A stretch of DNA of 14,285 nt from Planctomycetaceae bacterium. Lineage in GTDB: Bacteria > Planctomycetota > Planctomycetia > Pirellulales > Thermoguttaceae. Position 1 is the stretch's first letter, and each line of letters begins with the position of its first letter. The position numbers were made by a program, and so were the translations under genes. The DNA is taken from NCBI GenBank assembly GCA_031287585.1, contig JAITST010000134.1, positions 1 through 14,285 of the forward strand. The letters run 5' to 3'. Below are positions 1 through 7,404 of the stretch, one piece after another. The notes below the pieces were generated by a model. That model was not told the origin of the DNA, ran no database searches, and saw only the letters and a list, made by a program, of their open reading frames with translations.

Positions 1-3000
1 AAGATTGGGTCTTCCATTTGCCTGACTTCCTCCGTTCCGTAGTAAGGTCCCATTGCGTCAACCCACAAGATTACCCGCAACAAATCCTCACCGCTTACCT
101 TCACCCCGTTGTGTTCACCACTCATCATTCTGTGAATCAACCGGCTCTTGTACGACAACTTCGTCATCGGAGGATACGTCTTATACGCGGCTGGGTCAAG
201 TGTGCTATACGACTCAACCAGAATCGTATCCGCCCAACCGAACCCGCCAATCGGCTTATCAGCGTCGCGTTGCTTGTACGGCGAACCCCACGTTGGGCTT
301 CCCATCAGCGTCATATACGGCTCTTTGAAACCGAGAAAACCCGGTCGCAACGTCGCGTTAAACTTTTTATACGCATCGTGATTCGGGTCTTCGTGACACT
401 TCCCGCAATACTTGTCCAGCGTCGGTTGTACGTAACGTTCATAACCAACCGTTATGTCATCCCACGCTACCGGCGTAATATCCGACGGCGCACGTGTCAA
501 CGCCTTACCCGTTCTCGCCGTCACCGCCGTCCGAATGTGCGACTCGTGACAGCCAAGACAACCGCGAGTCTCACCCGGCAACACGCCCGTAAAACTCTTC
601 ATCGTTTGCAACGCCAGTTGGTTCTCGTCGAGCAACTGGAAGTGTAACGCAATACCGCTCGGCGCACGGAAACTCACGCTGCCATCCGCTTCAATCGGTA
701 CCGTCCCAATTATCTTCTTCACGCCTTCTGACTGATTCGCCGAAATTTCTGGTCCTGACGAAACGTAATTTCGCTTGTACCAATACGTGTAAGTCTTATG
801 TTCAATAGACCAAATCCGCAGGAACTTCGCCTTCCCGCGAATCTCTTCCGGCATATTCTCATACACATTATTACTGTATATCACGCCCGTTTGCGGATTG
901 TCGCGGTCTTCATAAGAAGGCCACTCGACACGGTCAGGCGAAACCGGCGGCTTAGTCCGCGGTCGCAACGGTTGAGCGTCGAGGATGTGGTTATCACCTT
1001 CAAACACCAACTCGCGATTACCGTTGGTATCCATCAGCAACAGAACAAATTTTTGTTCACGAAGTTTACCGTCATCACCTTTGATAATCCGTTGAGCCGA
1101 AACCAGAAAATCATTTTCGTTTAGCGGATACGGCGAATAGTACGAACCGTAGTGACCGGCTGTGTGATAAACATCCGTTTCCTTCGGGTCAACCGCACCG
1201 TTTCCGCACTCAGGCCACACAACTTCCTGCGTCACCTTCGTCAAACCGTCAGGAAAGTTGAGACCTTTCGCGGGGTCGATTATACCAACGCTGCCAGAAA
1301 ACCAGTTGTGGTGAGCGGAGCCGGTGAACATTACACGCTCACTGCCCGGAATCGAACGAGCGTCTTTGAGCAAGTCAGGCCAAACCGACTGATTCCCCCA
1401 AAACGTTTGCACCTGCGAACCGTCCGCGTTCATCGTCCACAAACTCTGCGCACGCCAAAGCGGTTTGTCGGTATATTCCCAACGAGTGAAAATCACGCGT
1501 CCGTCATTCATCACCGACGGCGTATATTCCGGTTCGCCGTTACGCGAAATGAGGTACAAACTCTTATCACCCGGCTTCGTATCGAGCGACATCCGAGCCA
1601 TCACAAACGCATTCGTCGGCGGCATACAACGCACGTAAATATGTCCGCGAGTTGTGAGAAACATAATGTTTTTACCGTCTGGTAGATAAACAGGGTCGAA
1701 GTCATCGAAAATTCCGGCGGTCAACTGACGCGAGCCGCTGCCGTCAACGTTAATCTCGTAAATATGAAAATTCTTTTCGTTATGCGGTTTGAAACCAACG
1801 AGAACACGCCGAGCGTCATACGACAAGTCAGGCCGCCAGAACGAACCGTGAAGCGGCTCTTGCGGCATCAACTTCGTCTGATGACCAGCCGGACTTAAAC
1901 CTTTCAGCGTCATAAGCCGTCCACCCGGTACTGCCATATAACCAAGCCGGTGACGTGTTTCGTGCCGCCACTCACCACCGTCGGGCATTGGCGAATCGAC
2001 GAACATAAGCGAGTCGAAGTCGATAACCGGATTCTTGAACGTTATCGCGCGTTTGATTTTGCGAACCGCAAAGTACAACTCACGGTTCTCGCTATCTCTA
2101 CCGTTACCGTCGTTTGCCGCCGCCAACTCTTTCGCCTGCTGTTCTAACGACGCGATTTCTTTCAACTCATTCGTGAACGTAACGTTGGTATATTGACGCG
2201 AAATCCGTGCCGCTAACTCACGTGTCCAAGTTATTTCCTGCAACGAACGCTCGACAGTCGGCTTGTCACCGGACTGGAACAACCATTCATTTTCGATTAT
2301 CGCTTGCGACTCGGCTTCGGTACGGTCTTTGACCGGCGGCGTTGACGGCGTTCGGTAACGCGCAACACTCTCCGCCGTGTAAGGACGCTCCTCGACAACG
2401 TTTTCCATATCAAGAACAATTTCGTATAACTGCAAGCCGGTCAAATTCGTCAATGAAAGTTTGTCGCTAAATTCCTTCACCCGATTCCACTTCACCCGCT
2501 CGTCGTTGTTTAACAACTTCCATTGCGTTTCGGTTATCGGAAGATATTCGTTGTACGCAACACGAAGTTGCTCCGTGCGAGTTTTGAGTTGTTCAGCGTT
2601 TGACATCAACCAATCAACCGGGCTGCGTTGGTACTTGACCGCGCAATCGTTGACTTCATTTGGGAAATCATTACGAATCAAACGGTGTAGTACAACTTTA
2701 CTATACACATCAAACTTCATCTCACCCGATTTATTGGAATTTTGTTCCGTCTCTTTTATAAGCGTTTCCAGTTTCTCGCGGGTTGCCAACAGCGTCGCGT
2801 TGTACGTCTCACGCTTGACATAGTATTTCGTAATGGAATCGTCAGACAGCGGTTTTACAACATTCCCACCGCCTTGTTGATATAGCGACTGAATTTCGTC
2901 GGGCGATAATGCTTTCGCGTAAAACCGTACGTCGTCCATCTTGCCCTCGAAAAATTCGCTCGAACCGTCGCTTGAACCGATAAACGCGGGTGCGTTGACG

Positions 3001-3662
3001 GTAACGGATTCGAGAGTGTCGTATTGGGCGCGCGCGACTGCGTCACGATTTTTGTTAAACGGACGGAAATCAGCGGCGGTACTCAAACACGACTGACGTA
3101 AGTAAGAACCAATCTCGCGACCGTCAAGGAAAACACGCATACATAATCCATCGAAAGTACCGACAGCAAAATGCCATTTATTGTCCACTATTTCGGACGG
3201 AGATATGAGAGCGTCGCACTCGGCATAGTTACCGCCGGTATTCAAGCCGAGAGTGAGAAAGCGGCCATTGTCTTGAAACGAAAACAGAATCCGTTTTGTT
3301 TCGGAGTTACCGCCGCCCGCGCTGGAATCTTCCTTCCGAAAAATCTCACGATACCCGCTCAAAGATTTCGGAGCAACCCAAGCGGATATGGTAACTTCGG
3401 TAATACCGCTGGGCAAAAAGTCCGGTGATATAGAAATTTTATAATTACCGGAAAGTTCAACACCTTTACCAATCACACCATCGACAAGCGGCAAATCGCG
3501 GGATACCGAAGCATCAAACCGCCCGGCAGAATCCTTAATAACACCGCCTGAAAAATCATCAAACCCCCACCGTCCAATCAAACTATCGTTGGCAACAGCG
3601 GTCGGAGATAAGGCAGCAAAGGCAAGAACCAATGACAAAAAACCAAAACGAAACATAGTCAT
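1..3662 (-). CDS. Secreted LamG / beta-propeller / CxxCH protein, HzsA-related (C-terminus beyond window)
   Basis: This frame is open for 1220 codons and runs off the left edge; I confirmed the phase at several points along it. The start at 3662 follows AAAGG with good spacing; a second in-frame ATG at 3656 is less well placed. Residues 1-24 form a signal peptide ending near TAVA. Residues 25-260 are a LamG / concanavalin-like domain (opening LIGRWGFDD, closing DDVRFYAKALSPDEIQSLY). A helical linker (270-560) leads to a WD40/TolB-like propeller (about 560-880) with Asp-box-like units such as DFDPVYLPDGK. Two c-type heme motifs follow: C1035LGCH and C1086GKCH. This order is known from planctomycete proteins carrying the hydrazine synthase alpha middle domain; heme attachment and a periplasmic redox or binding role are inference. 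It does not imply anammox. The last visible residues (WVDAMGPYYG) resemble the end of such proteins, so little is probably missing. Confidence 0.88.
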   Translation of the reverse strand, partial: MTMFRFGFLSLVLAFAALSPTAVANDSLIGRWGFDDFSGGVIKDSAGRFDASVSRDLPLVDGVIGKGVELSGNYKISISPDFLPSGITEVTISAWVAPKSLSGYREIFRKEDSSAGGGNSETKRILFSFQDNGRFLTLGLNTGGNYAECDALISPSEIVDNKWHFAVGTFDGLCMRVFLDGREIGSYLRQSCLSTAADFRPFNKNRDAVARAQYDTLESVTVNAPAFIGSSDGSSEFFEGKMDDVRFYAKALSPDEIQSLYQQGGGNVVKPLSDDSITKYYVKRETYNATLLATREKLETLIKETEQNSNKSGEMKFDVYSKVVLHRLIRNDFPNEVNDCAVKYQRSPVDWLMSNAEQLKTRTEQLRVAYNEYLPITETQWKLLNNDERVKWNRVKEFSDKLSLTNLTGLQLYEIVLDMENVVEERPYTAESVARYRTPSTPPVKDRTEAESQAIIENEWLFQSGDKPTVERSLQEITWTRELAARISRQYTNVTFTNELKEIASLEQQAKELAAANDGNGRDSENRELYFAVRKIKRAITFKNPVIDFDSLMFVDSPMPDGGEWRHETRHRLGYMAVPGGRLMTLKGLSPAGHQTKLMPQEPLHGSFWRPDLSYDARRVLVGFKPHNEKNFHIYEINVDGSGSRQLTAGIFDDFDPVYLPDGKNIMFLTTRGHIYVRCMPPTNAFVMARMSLDTKPGDKSLYLISRNGEPEYTPSVMNDGRVIFTRWEYTDKPLWRAQSLWTMNADGSQVQTFWGNQSVWPDLLKDARSIPGSERVMFTGSAHHNWFSGSVGIIDPAKGLNFPDGLTKVTQEVVWPECGNGAVDPKETDVYHTAGHYGSYYSPYPLNENDFLVSAQRIIKGDDGKLREQKFVLLLMDTNGNRELVFEGDNHILDAQPLRPRTKPPVSPDRVEWPSYEDRDNPQTGVIYSNNVYENMPEEIRGKAKFLRIWSIEHKTYTYWYKRNYVSSGPEISANQSEGVKKIIGTVPIEADGSVSFRAPSGIALHFQLLDENQLALQTMKSFTGVLPGETRGCLGCHESHIRTAVTARTGKALTRAPSDITPVAWDDITVGYERYVQPTLDKYCGKCHEDPNHDAYKKFNATLRPGFLGFKEPYMTLMGSPTWGSPYKQRDADKPIGGFGWADTILVESYSTLDPAAYKTYPPMTKLSYKSRLIHRMMSGEHNGVKVSGEDLLRVILWVDAMGPYYGTEEVRQMEDPI

Positions 3663-3721
3663 AATAACACCTTTCTAAAAGTGGAATTAATTAAGGGGTA
3701 ATAAAAAACTATCAGACAGGA

Positions 3722-3750
3722 ATTGTATCATACAGCAAATTTGTTTGCAA
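3722..3750 (-). promoter_or_regulatory. Putative sigma70-like promoter of the HzsA-like gene
   Basis: Read on the minus strand, TTGCAA (3750-3745) is followed after exactly 17 nt by TACAAT (3727-3722). The predicted start of transcription near 3715 leaves a leader of about 50 nt before the ATG at 3662. The -35 box matches only 4 of 6 consensus bases; the -10 matches 5 of 6. Confidence 0.5.
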
Positions 3751-3787
3751 TATGTTTTCAGGGAAAATCAAAATAAAATAACCGTTA

Positions 3788-3805
3788 AGTCGCGTTAACG
3801 CGACT
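3788..3805. repeat. 18-bp perfect palindrome
   Basis: AGTCGCGTTAACGCGACT is its own reverse complement. It lies about 50 bp upstream of the putative promoter of the HzsA-like gene and next to the REPIN-like element. It may be another REP-type unit or an operator; the sequence does not decide between them. Confidence 0.6.
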
Positions 3806-3811
3806 GGGGAA

Positions 3812-3915
3812 GGATTTTTATATCGAACACGATTGAAAACGCCACGTCTCCGTCGGCTGAAGCCGACGGCAATGTTATTATTTATTGCCGTCGGTTTTAA
3901 CCGACTGAGACGGCG
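3812..3915. repeat. REPIN-like double hairpin with conserved tail
   Basis: Two short hairpins face each other: CCGTCGGC-TGAA-GCCGACGG on the left and GTCGGTT-TT-AACCGAC on the right, about 20 nt apart. The whole 3840-3915 stretch also folds as one long imperfect stem, because CGCC at 3840 pairs with GGCG at 3912 and GCCGTCGG/CCGACGGC pair inside. Read on the minus strand, the tail (3838-3820) carries TTTCAATCGTGT followed by CGATATA, which recurs beside other hairpins here. It starts 13 bp past the stop of the small lipoprotein gene and could protect its mRNA or slow transcription. No REP-associated transposase (RAYT) is in the window. Confidence 0.7.
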
Positions 3916-3928
3916 TTGGGCATTCGCG

Positions 3929-4372
3929 TCACTTCTCCGCCAAGTTAAAATCAAATGTCTCTTTCCCCGTTTTGATTGTCACGTTCACATCGCTTTCAAA
4001 CCAATACTTATCGGGAATTATCTGTTTCACTGGCGGCATTGTCTCGACTGTCTGCCCGGACGCTTCGTCACGTTCGCTCTTGCCGCCGAGAGGGTTGCCT
4101 TGTGCGTCTTTCTGCAAATACTCAGTACCGCGAAAGCGTACATTGAGTTCACCGTAAGGAACGGTTGCGATAAATTTTCCGTTCGTTATCAAACCGCCGC
4201 CTTCAAACGAATTTTGGTTGACCGGAATAAACTGAATCATTCCCCTGTCAACAGTTTTACCAGCAACAGTAACAGTACCGGTAATGGTAACATCTTTCTT
4301 TTTGTTACCGCAGCCAGCGTTGGCAAAAACCAAAGTCAGTACAAAAATAATAAGCAAACGATATTTTAACAT
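3929..4372 (-). CDS. Small lipoprotein with TTR-like / carboxypeptidase-regulatory-type fold
   Basis: This 147-residue protein begins MLKYRLLIIFVLTLVFANAGC. The hydrophobic segment ends in a lipobox-like NAGC, so Cys21 is the likely lipidated residue, although Asn at -3 is not typical. The mature part opens with VTITGTVTVAGKTVDRGMIQ and continues through an IPVNQ stretch and a GKFIATVPYGELNVRF stretch. This is the pattern of the small beta-sandwich lipoproteins common in planctomycetes (G-x-V...GK-x-V-x-x-G-x-I-x-F). The frame is open 18 codons further upstream, but the start at 4372 puts the signal peptide at the N-terminus and has AGAAAG ahead of it, like the leader of the next gene. It lies downstream of two DUF1559 genes, an association often seen in this phylum. 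Its function is unknown. Confidence 0.8.
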   Translation of the reverse strand: MLKYRLLIIFVLTLVFANAGCGNKKKDVTITGTVTVAGKTVDRGMIQFIPVNQNSFEGGGLITNGKFIATVPYGELNVRFRGTEYLQKDAQGNPLGGKSERDEASGQTVETMPPVKQIIPDKYWFESDVNVTIKTGKETFDFNLAEK

Positions 4373-4430
4373 TATGGTTAGACTTTCTAAAAATGAGTAA
4401 ATTATTGAAATAAAAATTTGATACACTTGT

Positions 4431-4503
4431 CACGGCTGAAAATTGTTTGTGTCGTGATGTCGTTGTAAATAAAAATGTTGGTCATTGATTATTAAACGTA
4501 ACG
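4431..4503. repeat. Dispersed 74-nt repeat, copy 1
   Basis: It matches 14211-14285 in the same orientation. The first 30 nt (starting CACGGCTGAAAATTGTTTG) agree at 27 of 30 positions, and the rest is weaker but still colinear (AAATGTTG, ATTATT, AAACGTA). It sits just upstream of the small lipoprotein gene, so it may overlap that gene's promoter region. It encodes nothing I can see. Confidence 0.65.
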
Positions 4504-4540
4504 AGTGACACTTGTTGTCAAGTAACAACGCAAATCCCTA

Positions 4541-4738
4541 CCCCGCAAGGGGTAAAATCTTGATAACCCCGTGCGCTAGCACGGGGCAGGCATATCCGAC
4601 AATCCGAACCCCGCAAGGGGGTCAACTAGCGGGCTGCTGATTGTGACACTTTATTCAACCCCTTACGGGGTTGGGTTTTGGGATGGTCTTACCCCGTGCT
4701 GCCGCACGGGGTTATCAAGATTTAGCTCCTTACGGAGC
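4541..4738. repeat. Cluster of five GC-rich hairpins arranged as a nested inverted repeat
   Basis: There are five palindromes: CCCCGCAAGGGG (4541-4552), CCCCGTGC-GCTA-GCACGGGG (4567-4586), CCCCGCAAGGGG again (4609-4620), AACCCC-TTAC-GGGGTT (4657-4672), CCCCGTGC-TGCC-GCACGGGG (4692-4711), plus GCTCC-TTAC-GGAGC (4725-4738), which is a degenerate end unit. TAAAATCTTGATAA plus hairpin at 4553-4586 is repeated inverted at 4692-4724, so the cluster is itself a large inverted repeat. This looks like REP/REPIN material in the roughly 460-bp gap between the second DUF1559 gene and the lipoprotein gene. Counting the end unit there are six stems in all. Confidence 0.75.
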
Positions 4739-4796
4739 AAGGATGTGGAAACGTTACATACAACGTCTCTACAAATTTCAATCGTGTACGATATAC
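4739..4796 (+). repeat. 28-nt hairpin plus tail, copy 1 of the composite module
   Basis: Positions 4745-4772 form a 28-nt imperfect hairpin (GTGGAAACGTT...CAACGTCTCTAC). The tail TTTCAATCGTG follows (4776-4786), then CGATATA. The stretch aligns without gaps to 9769-9826 at 45 of 58 positions by hand, and nearly all differences are transitions. It lies about 35-95 bp past the stop of the second DUF1559 gene. There is no T-run, so it is not a standard terminator. Confidence 0.7.
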
Positions 4797-4831
4797 CAAT
4801 CCTAGCCGTGCTAACGTGAATCCTTCGTATC

Positions 4832-5833
4832 CTACAATCCCGACGATTCACCGCCATACGCTGAACCCGCCGCGCGCCACACGTCAATGGAAATCGTTTC
4901 TGAAACAAACCGTTCCGCGCCGTCGCCCATACAAACGTTCACGCCGCCGGAGTGCCGACTGCGTGCCGCTTGCCAACGTTCGTCGTTGTGCGCCGCACCA
5001 CTCATATTATTACACGGTATCTTTGTTGACAACGATTCAGCCGCGTATGTTTGTGTAGTATCCGAACCCGACAGTTTACAAATTATCATATCGGGCGTTC
5101 TGGAATTGGGACCGCTCACCGTCATAAACGACGCGCCGGGACCTTCGTCGTTGAAAACATAACCGCGAAAATCAAAACGCCCTTCCTGCGGTCTTATAAG
5201 TTCCGAAAGAAACATCGTATTCGATAAGCCGTCCGTAATATCTGACGTATCAACATTGATATTAAGATAGAAAGGGGCACCTTTCCATGGTGCGGCAGCC
5301 GTATCGTTTTTGTACGGATACGGTCTTCCGACGCTAGCCCAGAACCAATCGTTTCCCATATTTACAACGTAATTCGCGTTAGCACAATACGGTTTGAAAT
5401 TCCATATCGTTGGCGCACCGTCTGACGGACAATTGTAAATCGGGACTTTTGCAATCGTTGGAGTTTTGTCACTCTCCGTGTTGCTAGAGTTTGGCAACAC
5501 ATGAAACGCTTTGTTGAAGTCATACTGGTCGTACAATGCCTGCTGTTCAATATATGACCAAATTCGCGGCATCCACGTATGACGTTGTTGACCAGCACCG
5601 ATTCCTTTGAAACTACCGTTCGGATTCGTATTTCCGCACGGTAATTTTTGTTGGTGAATATCCATATAGTTGTGCATCGCGAGACCGTATTGTTTCAGGT
5701 GATTGCCGCACTGCATACGGCGAGCCGCTTCCCGCGCCGCCTGAACAGCGGGCAACAACAACGCAATAAGCACACCAATAATCGCGATAACAACTAATAA
5801 TTCAACAAGCGTAAAAGCAATTCGTTTTCTCAT
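4832..5833 (-). CDS. DUF1559 protein with prepilin-type N-terminus
   Basis: This is a 333-residue protein of the planctomycete DUF1559 family. The short basic leader MRKRIA is followed by FTLVELLVVIAIIGVLIALL, a type IV prepilin cleavage/methylation segment with cleavage expected before Phe7 and the conserved Glu at residue 11. The family hallmark PAVQAAREAARRMQC follows. The C-terminus carries the H-x9-DG motif (H294, D304-G305) and then DVWRAAG. The start is supported by AAGGAG 8 nt upstream. The protein is probably held in the inner membrane by its N-terminal helix, or assembled as a pseudopilin-like subunit, with the rest outside; the family's exact role is not known. It lies 45 nt after a paralogous DUF1559 gene, so the two are likely co-transcribed. 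Confidence 0.92.
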   Translation of the reverse strand: MRKRIAFTLVELLVVIAIIGVLIALLLPAVQAAREAARRMQCGNHLKQYGLAMHNYMDIHQQKLPCGNTNPNGSFKGIGAGQQRHTWMPRIWSYIEQQALYDQYDFNKAFHVLPNSSNTESDKTPTIAKVPIYNCPSDGAPTIWNFKPYCANANYVVNMGNDWFWASVGRPYPYKNDTAAAPWKGAPFYLNINVDTSDITDGLSNTMFLSELIRPQEGRFDFRGYVFNDEGPGASFMTVSGPNSRTPDMIICKLSGSDTTQTYAAESLSTKIPCNNMSGAAHNDERWQAARSRHSGGVNVCMGDGAERFVSETISIDVWRAAGSAYGGESSGL

Positions 5834-5878
5834 TCTAAATACTCCTTAATAAAGGGTTGAAGGTTAAATAAACTTACA

Positions 5879-7004
5879 TTAAAAATTTACGACATTAGCA
5901 TCTGACACGTGACAACCGTTGTACAATGTCTGCGTGTCAACTGTTTTTGAAATTCCCCGCACACTGCCGTCACCGATGAGTGCGTTAATCGTACCGGAAT
6001 GATAAGAGCCAAAAAAGTTTTGCGCGTTCGTACCGGACGCTAACATTTGCGTGTCAACAACGGGAACGGTTGCCGATTTTGCGATGAGGTCTGTCTGATT
6101 CGTGATAAGCCGCGCATAACCGCCGGCACGGAAATCAGTCCACGCCATCAGATAACTGCCGTTCCATGAATATGCCTGATTATTCGCTTTCTTTCTCGCC
6201 CATTGCGGCATGTGTTTTTCGAGAAACGCGATTTGATTCGACGTACCGTCAGACCAAGCAGTCATCTCATTGCGGCACGCCCAGGTTCTGATTTTGTTGT
6301 GGTCAGACAAATTACTATCGCCCGTAACCGACGCCGCGCGAAACGGTCCGTTACTTGTCACCGTTGCCGTTGCGTCTGTTTTCATCCTGTAAGAATCTGT
6401 CCACGCATTTGAACCGGTGAAAACCAGCGGAACGATGTACGTTGTTGTCGCGGCGTATTGCGTTGTCGCTTCAATACCGTAAGAAGGGCAACGTACCCAT
6501 GGGACATTAAAACTGCCGCGTTCGGTTGCGGACAAGTTCGCAATTCCATAAGTTCCATCCGGATAGTACGGATAGTGATTGTTCCCGCCAGTTGCAACCG
6601 TTCCGTCTGTAAAAAAGATGTTACGGTTGTTTGTAATCGGACGTTCGACAATGAAATCATACAACTGTTGTTGTTCCGCAAACGGAAACAGAAAAAGATG
6701 AATACCGGGTTTGTGAATCCAAACACAAAGCGGCGGCAGACCTTTTTGTACGTCGTTAAAATTATGAACCGCAAGTCCCATTTGTTTGAGATTATTAGAA
6801 CACTGCATTCTTCGCGCCGCCTCACGGGCGGCTTGCACAGCGGGCAAGAGCAAAGCGATTAGAACGCCAATGATGGCGATAACAACAAGAAGTTCAACAA
6901 GGGTAAAAGCCGAGCGAGAAGAGCGATTATTGCATCTTCCACAAACTGCGCCCCCCCCCCCATTTTAACATTTGGTTAATTTGTGTTTTAACATAATTTG
7001 TCAT
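5879..7004 (-). CDS. DUF1559 protein with prepilin-type N-terminus; start out of frame across a poly-G tract
   Basis: The coding frame for RSSRSAFTLVELLVVIAI, then PAVQAAREAARRMQC and a C-terminal H-x9-DG motif (YHSGTINALIGDG), clearly marks a DUF1559 protein. Read upstream, this frame reaches a stop (6967-6965) without an ATG, GTG or TTG ahead of the prepilin segment. The well-placed ATG at 7004 (AAAGGA upstream) and the ATG at 6963 lie in the other two frames. An 11-G run separates them from the domain. With 10 G the 7004 start would read through to give about 374 residues; with 12 G the 6963 start would give about 361. With 11 G neither works. The TTG at 6853 lies inside the conserved hydrophobic helix and is not a credible start. 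Either a phase-variable gene or a homopolymer miscount. Paralogous to the next gene downstream. Confidence 0.82.
6951..6961 (-). repeat. Homopolymer of 11 G (coding strand) at the gene start
   Basis: The run sits between the start codons and the prepilin segment of the DUF1559 gene. Its length decides which start, if any, is in frame. Tracts of this kind change length by slipped-strand mispairing, and are also a common place for sequencing or assembly miscounts. Confidence 0.95.
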
Positions 7005-7073
7005 TTTCTTTCCTTTCGTGAAAAGTTTGGTGTGTATTTGCCTGCGGAAACATACCGCAAGCGTAGATGCACT

Positions 7074-7102
7074 ATTCTACATGATAATACACGCAATGTC
7101 AA
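7074..7102 (-). promoter_or_regulatory. Strong sigma70-like promoter of the DUF1559 pair
   Basis: On the minus strand TTGACA (7102-7097) is a perfect -35 box. A spacer of exactly 17 nt leads to TAGAAT (7079-7074), 5 of 6 for the -10 box. Transcription would start near 7067 and give a leader of about 60 nt ending in AAAGGA before the ATG at 7004. The leader contains a small GCGG...CCGC hairpin (about 7044-7058). Confidence 0.7.
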
Positions 7103-7327
7103 TAGGGCACCTCTAATAACCACGCCGATATTGGTCGCCGAAGGAATCGCGTTTTTCAGAGCGACGGCGAAAGCGATTGTGCTTGGTTAATGATTAGCGG
7201 TATGTTTGATAATCGCGATAGTAGAGACGTACTTCTGTATGTCTCTACTATTGATGCCGGATATTCGGTCTCACTGTTTGCCTCATTTACCCATTTTATT
7301 ATCGTAAAAATTATTTTATAGTATCCC
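7103..7327. other. Divergent intergenic region with a 28-nt hairpin
   Basis: This stretch lies between two promoters that point away from each other. It holds a perfect stem at 7218-7251 (ATAGTAGAGAC paired with GTCTCTACTAT) around a 12-nt loop. Its core 7221-7248 is exactly 28 nt, like three other copies in the window. The rest has no coding signal; short open frames here overlap promoters and lack ribosome sites. An operator for either promoter is possible but not demonstrated. Confidence 0.6.
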
Positions 7328-7356
7328 TTGACTCGCGGTGGACTTTGTGTTACAAT
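7328..7356 (+). promoter_or_regulatory. Sigma70-like promoter of the metal-efflux gene group
   Basis: TTGACT (7328-7333) and TACAAT (7351-7356) each match 5 of 6 consensus bases and are separated by exactly 17 nt. The predicted start near 7363 gives a leader of about 40 nt before the ATG at 7405. It is the only good promoter I see on this strand ahead of the efflux genes. Confidence 0.65.
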
Positions 7357-7404
7357 GTGTCGATTAACGCTCACTGTACGTCTTTACATTTAACCTTAAT
7401 AACT

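Noticed and set aside
18..647. 209-codon plus-strand open frame, Arg-rich
   Set aside because: It is antisense to the HzsA-like gene, has no family motif, and its skewed composition is what the reverse of that gene gives.
1..3662. Anammox hydrazine synthase
   Set aside because: Only similarity to the alpha-subunit middle domain type is seen; the LamG N-terminus and absence of beta and gamma subunits fit the wider planctomycete family instead.
3833..4369. 178-codon plus-strand open frame
   Set aside because: It runs through the REPIN-like element and the reverse of the lipoprotein gene; its repeated LRRLKPTA/FNRLRRR segments come from the palindrome.
4541..4772. CRISPR array
   Set aside because: The repeats are self-complementary, differ in sequence and length, and are irregularly spaced; no spacers of constant size and no cas genes.
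5879..6853. DUF1559 gene starting at the TTG at 6853
   Set aside because: That start lies inside the conserved prepilin helix; the same frame continues upstream through FTLVELLVVIAIIG, so the gene must begin further upstream.
7345..7404. 20-codon extension of the Cys-rich protein starting at a TTG
   Set aside because: It would begin upstream of the -10 box and of the predicted start of transcription, and would bury the signal peptide.
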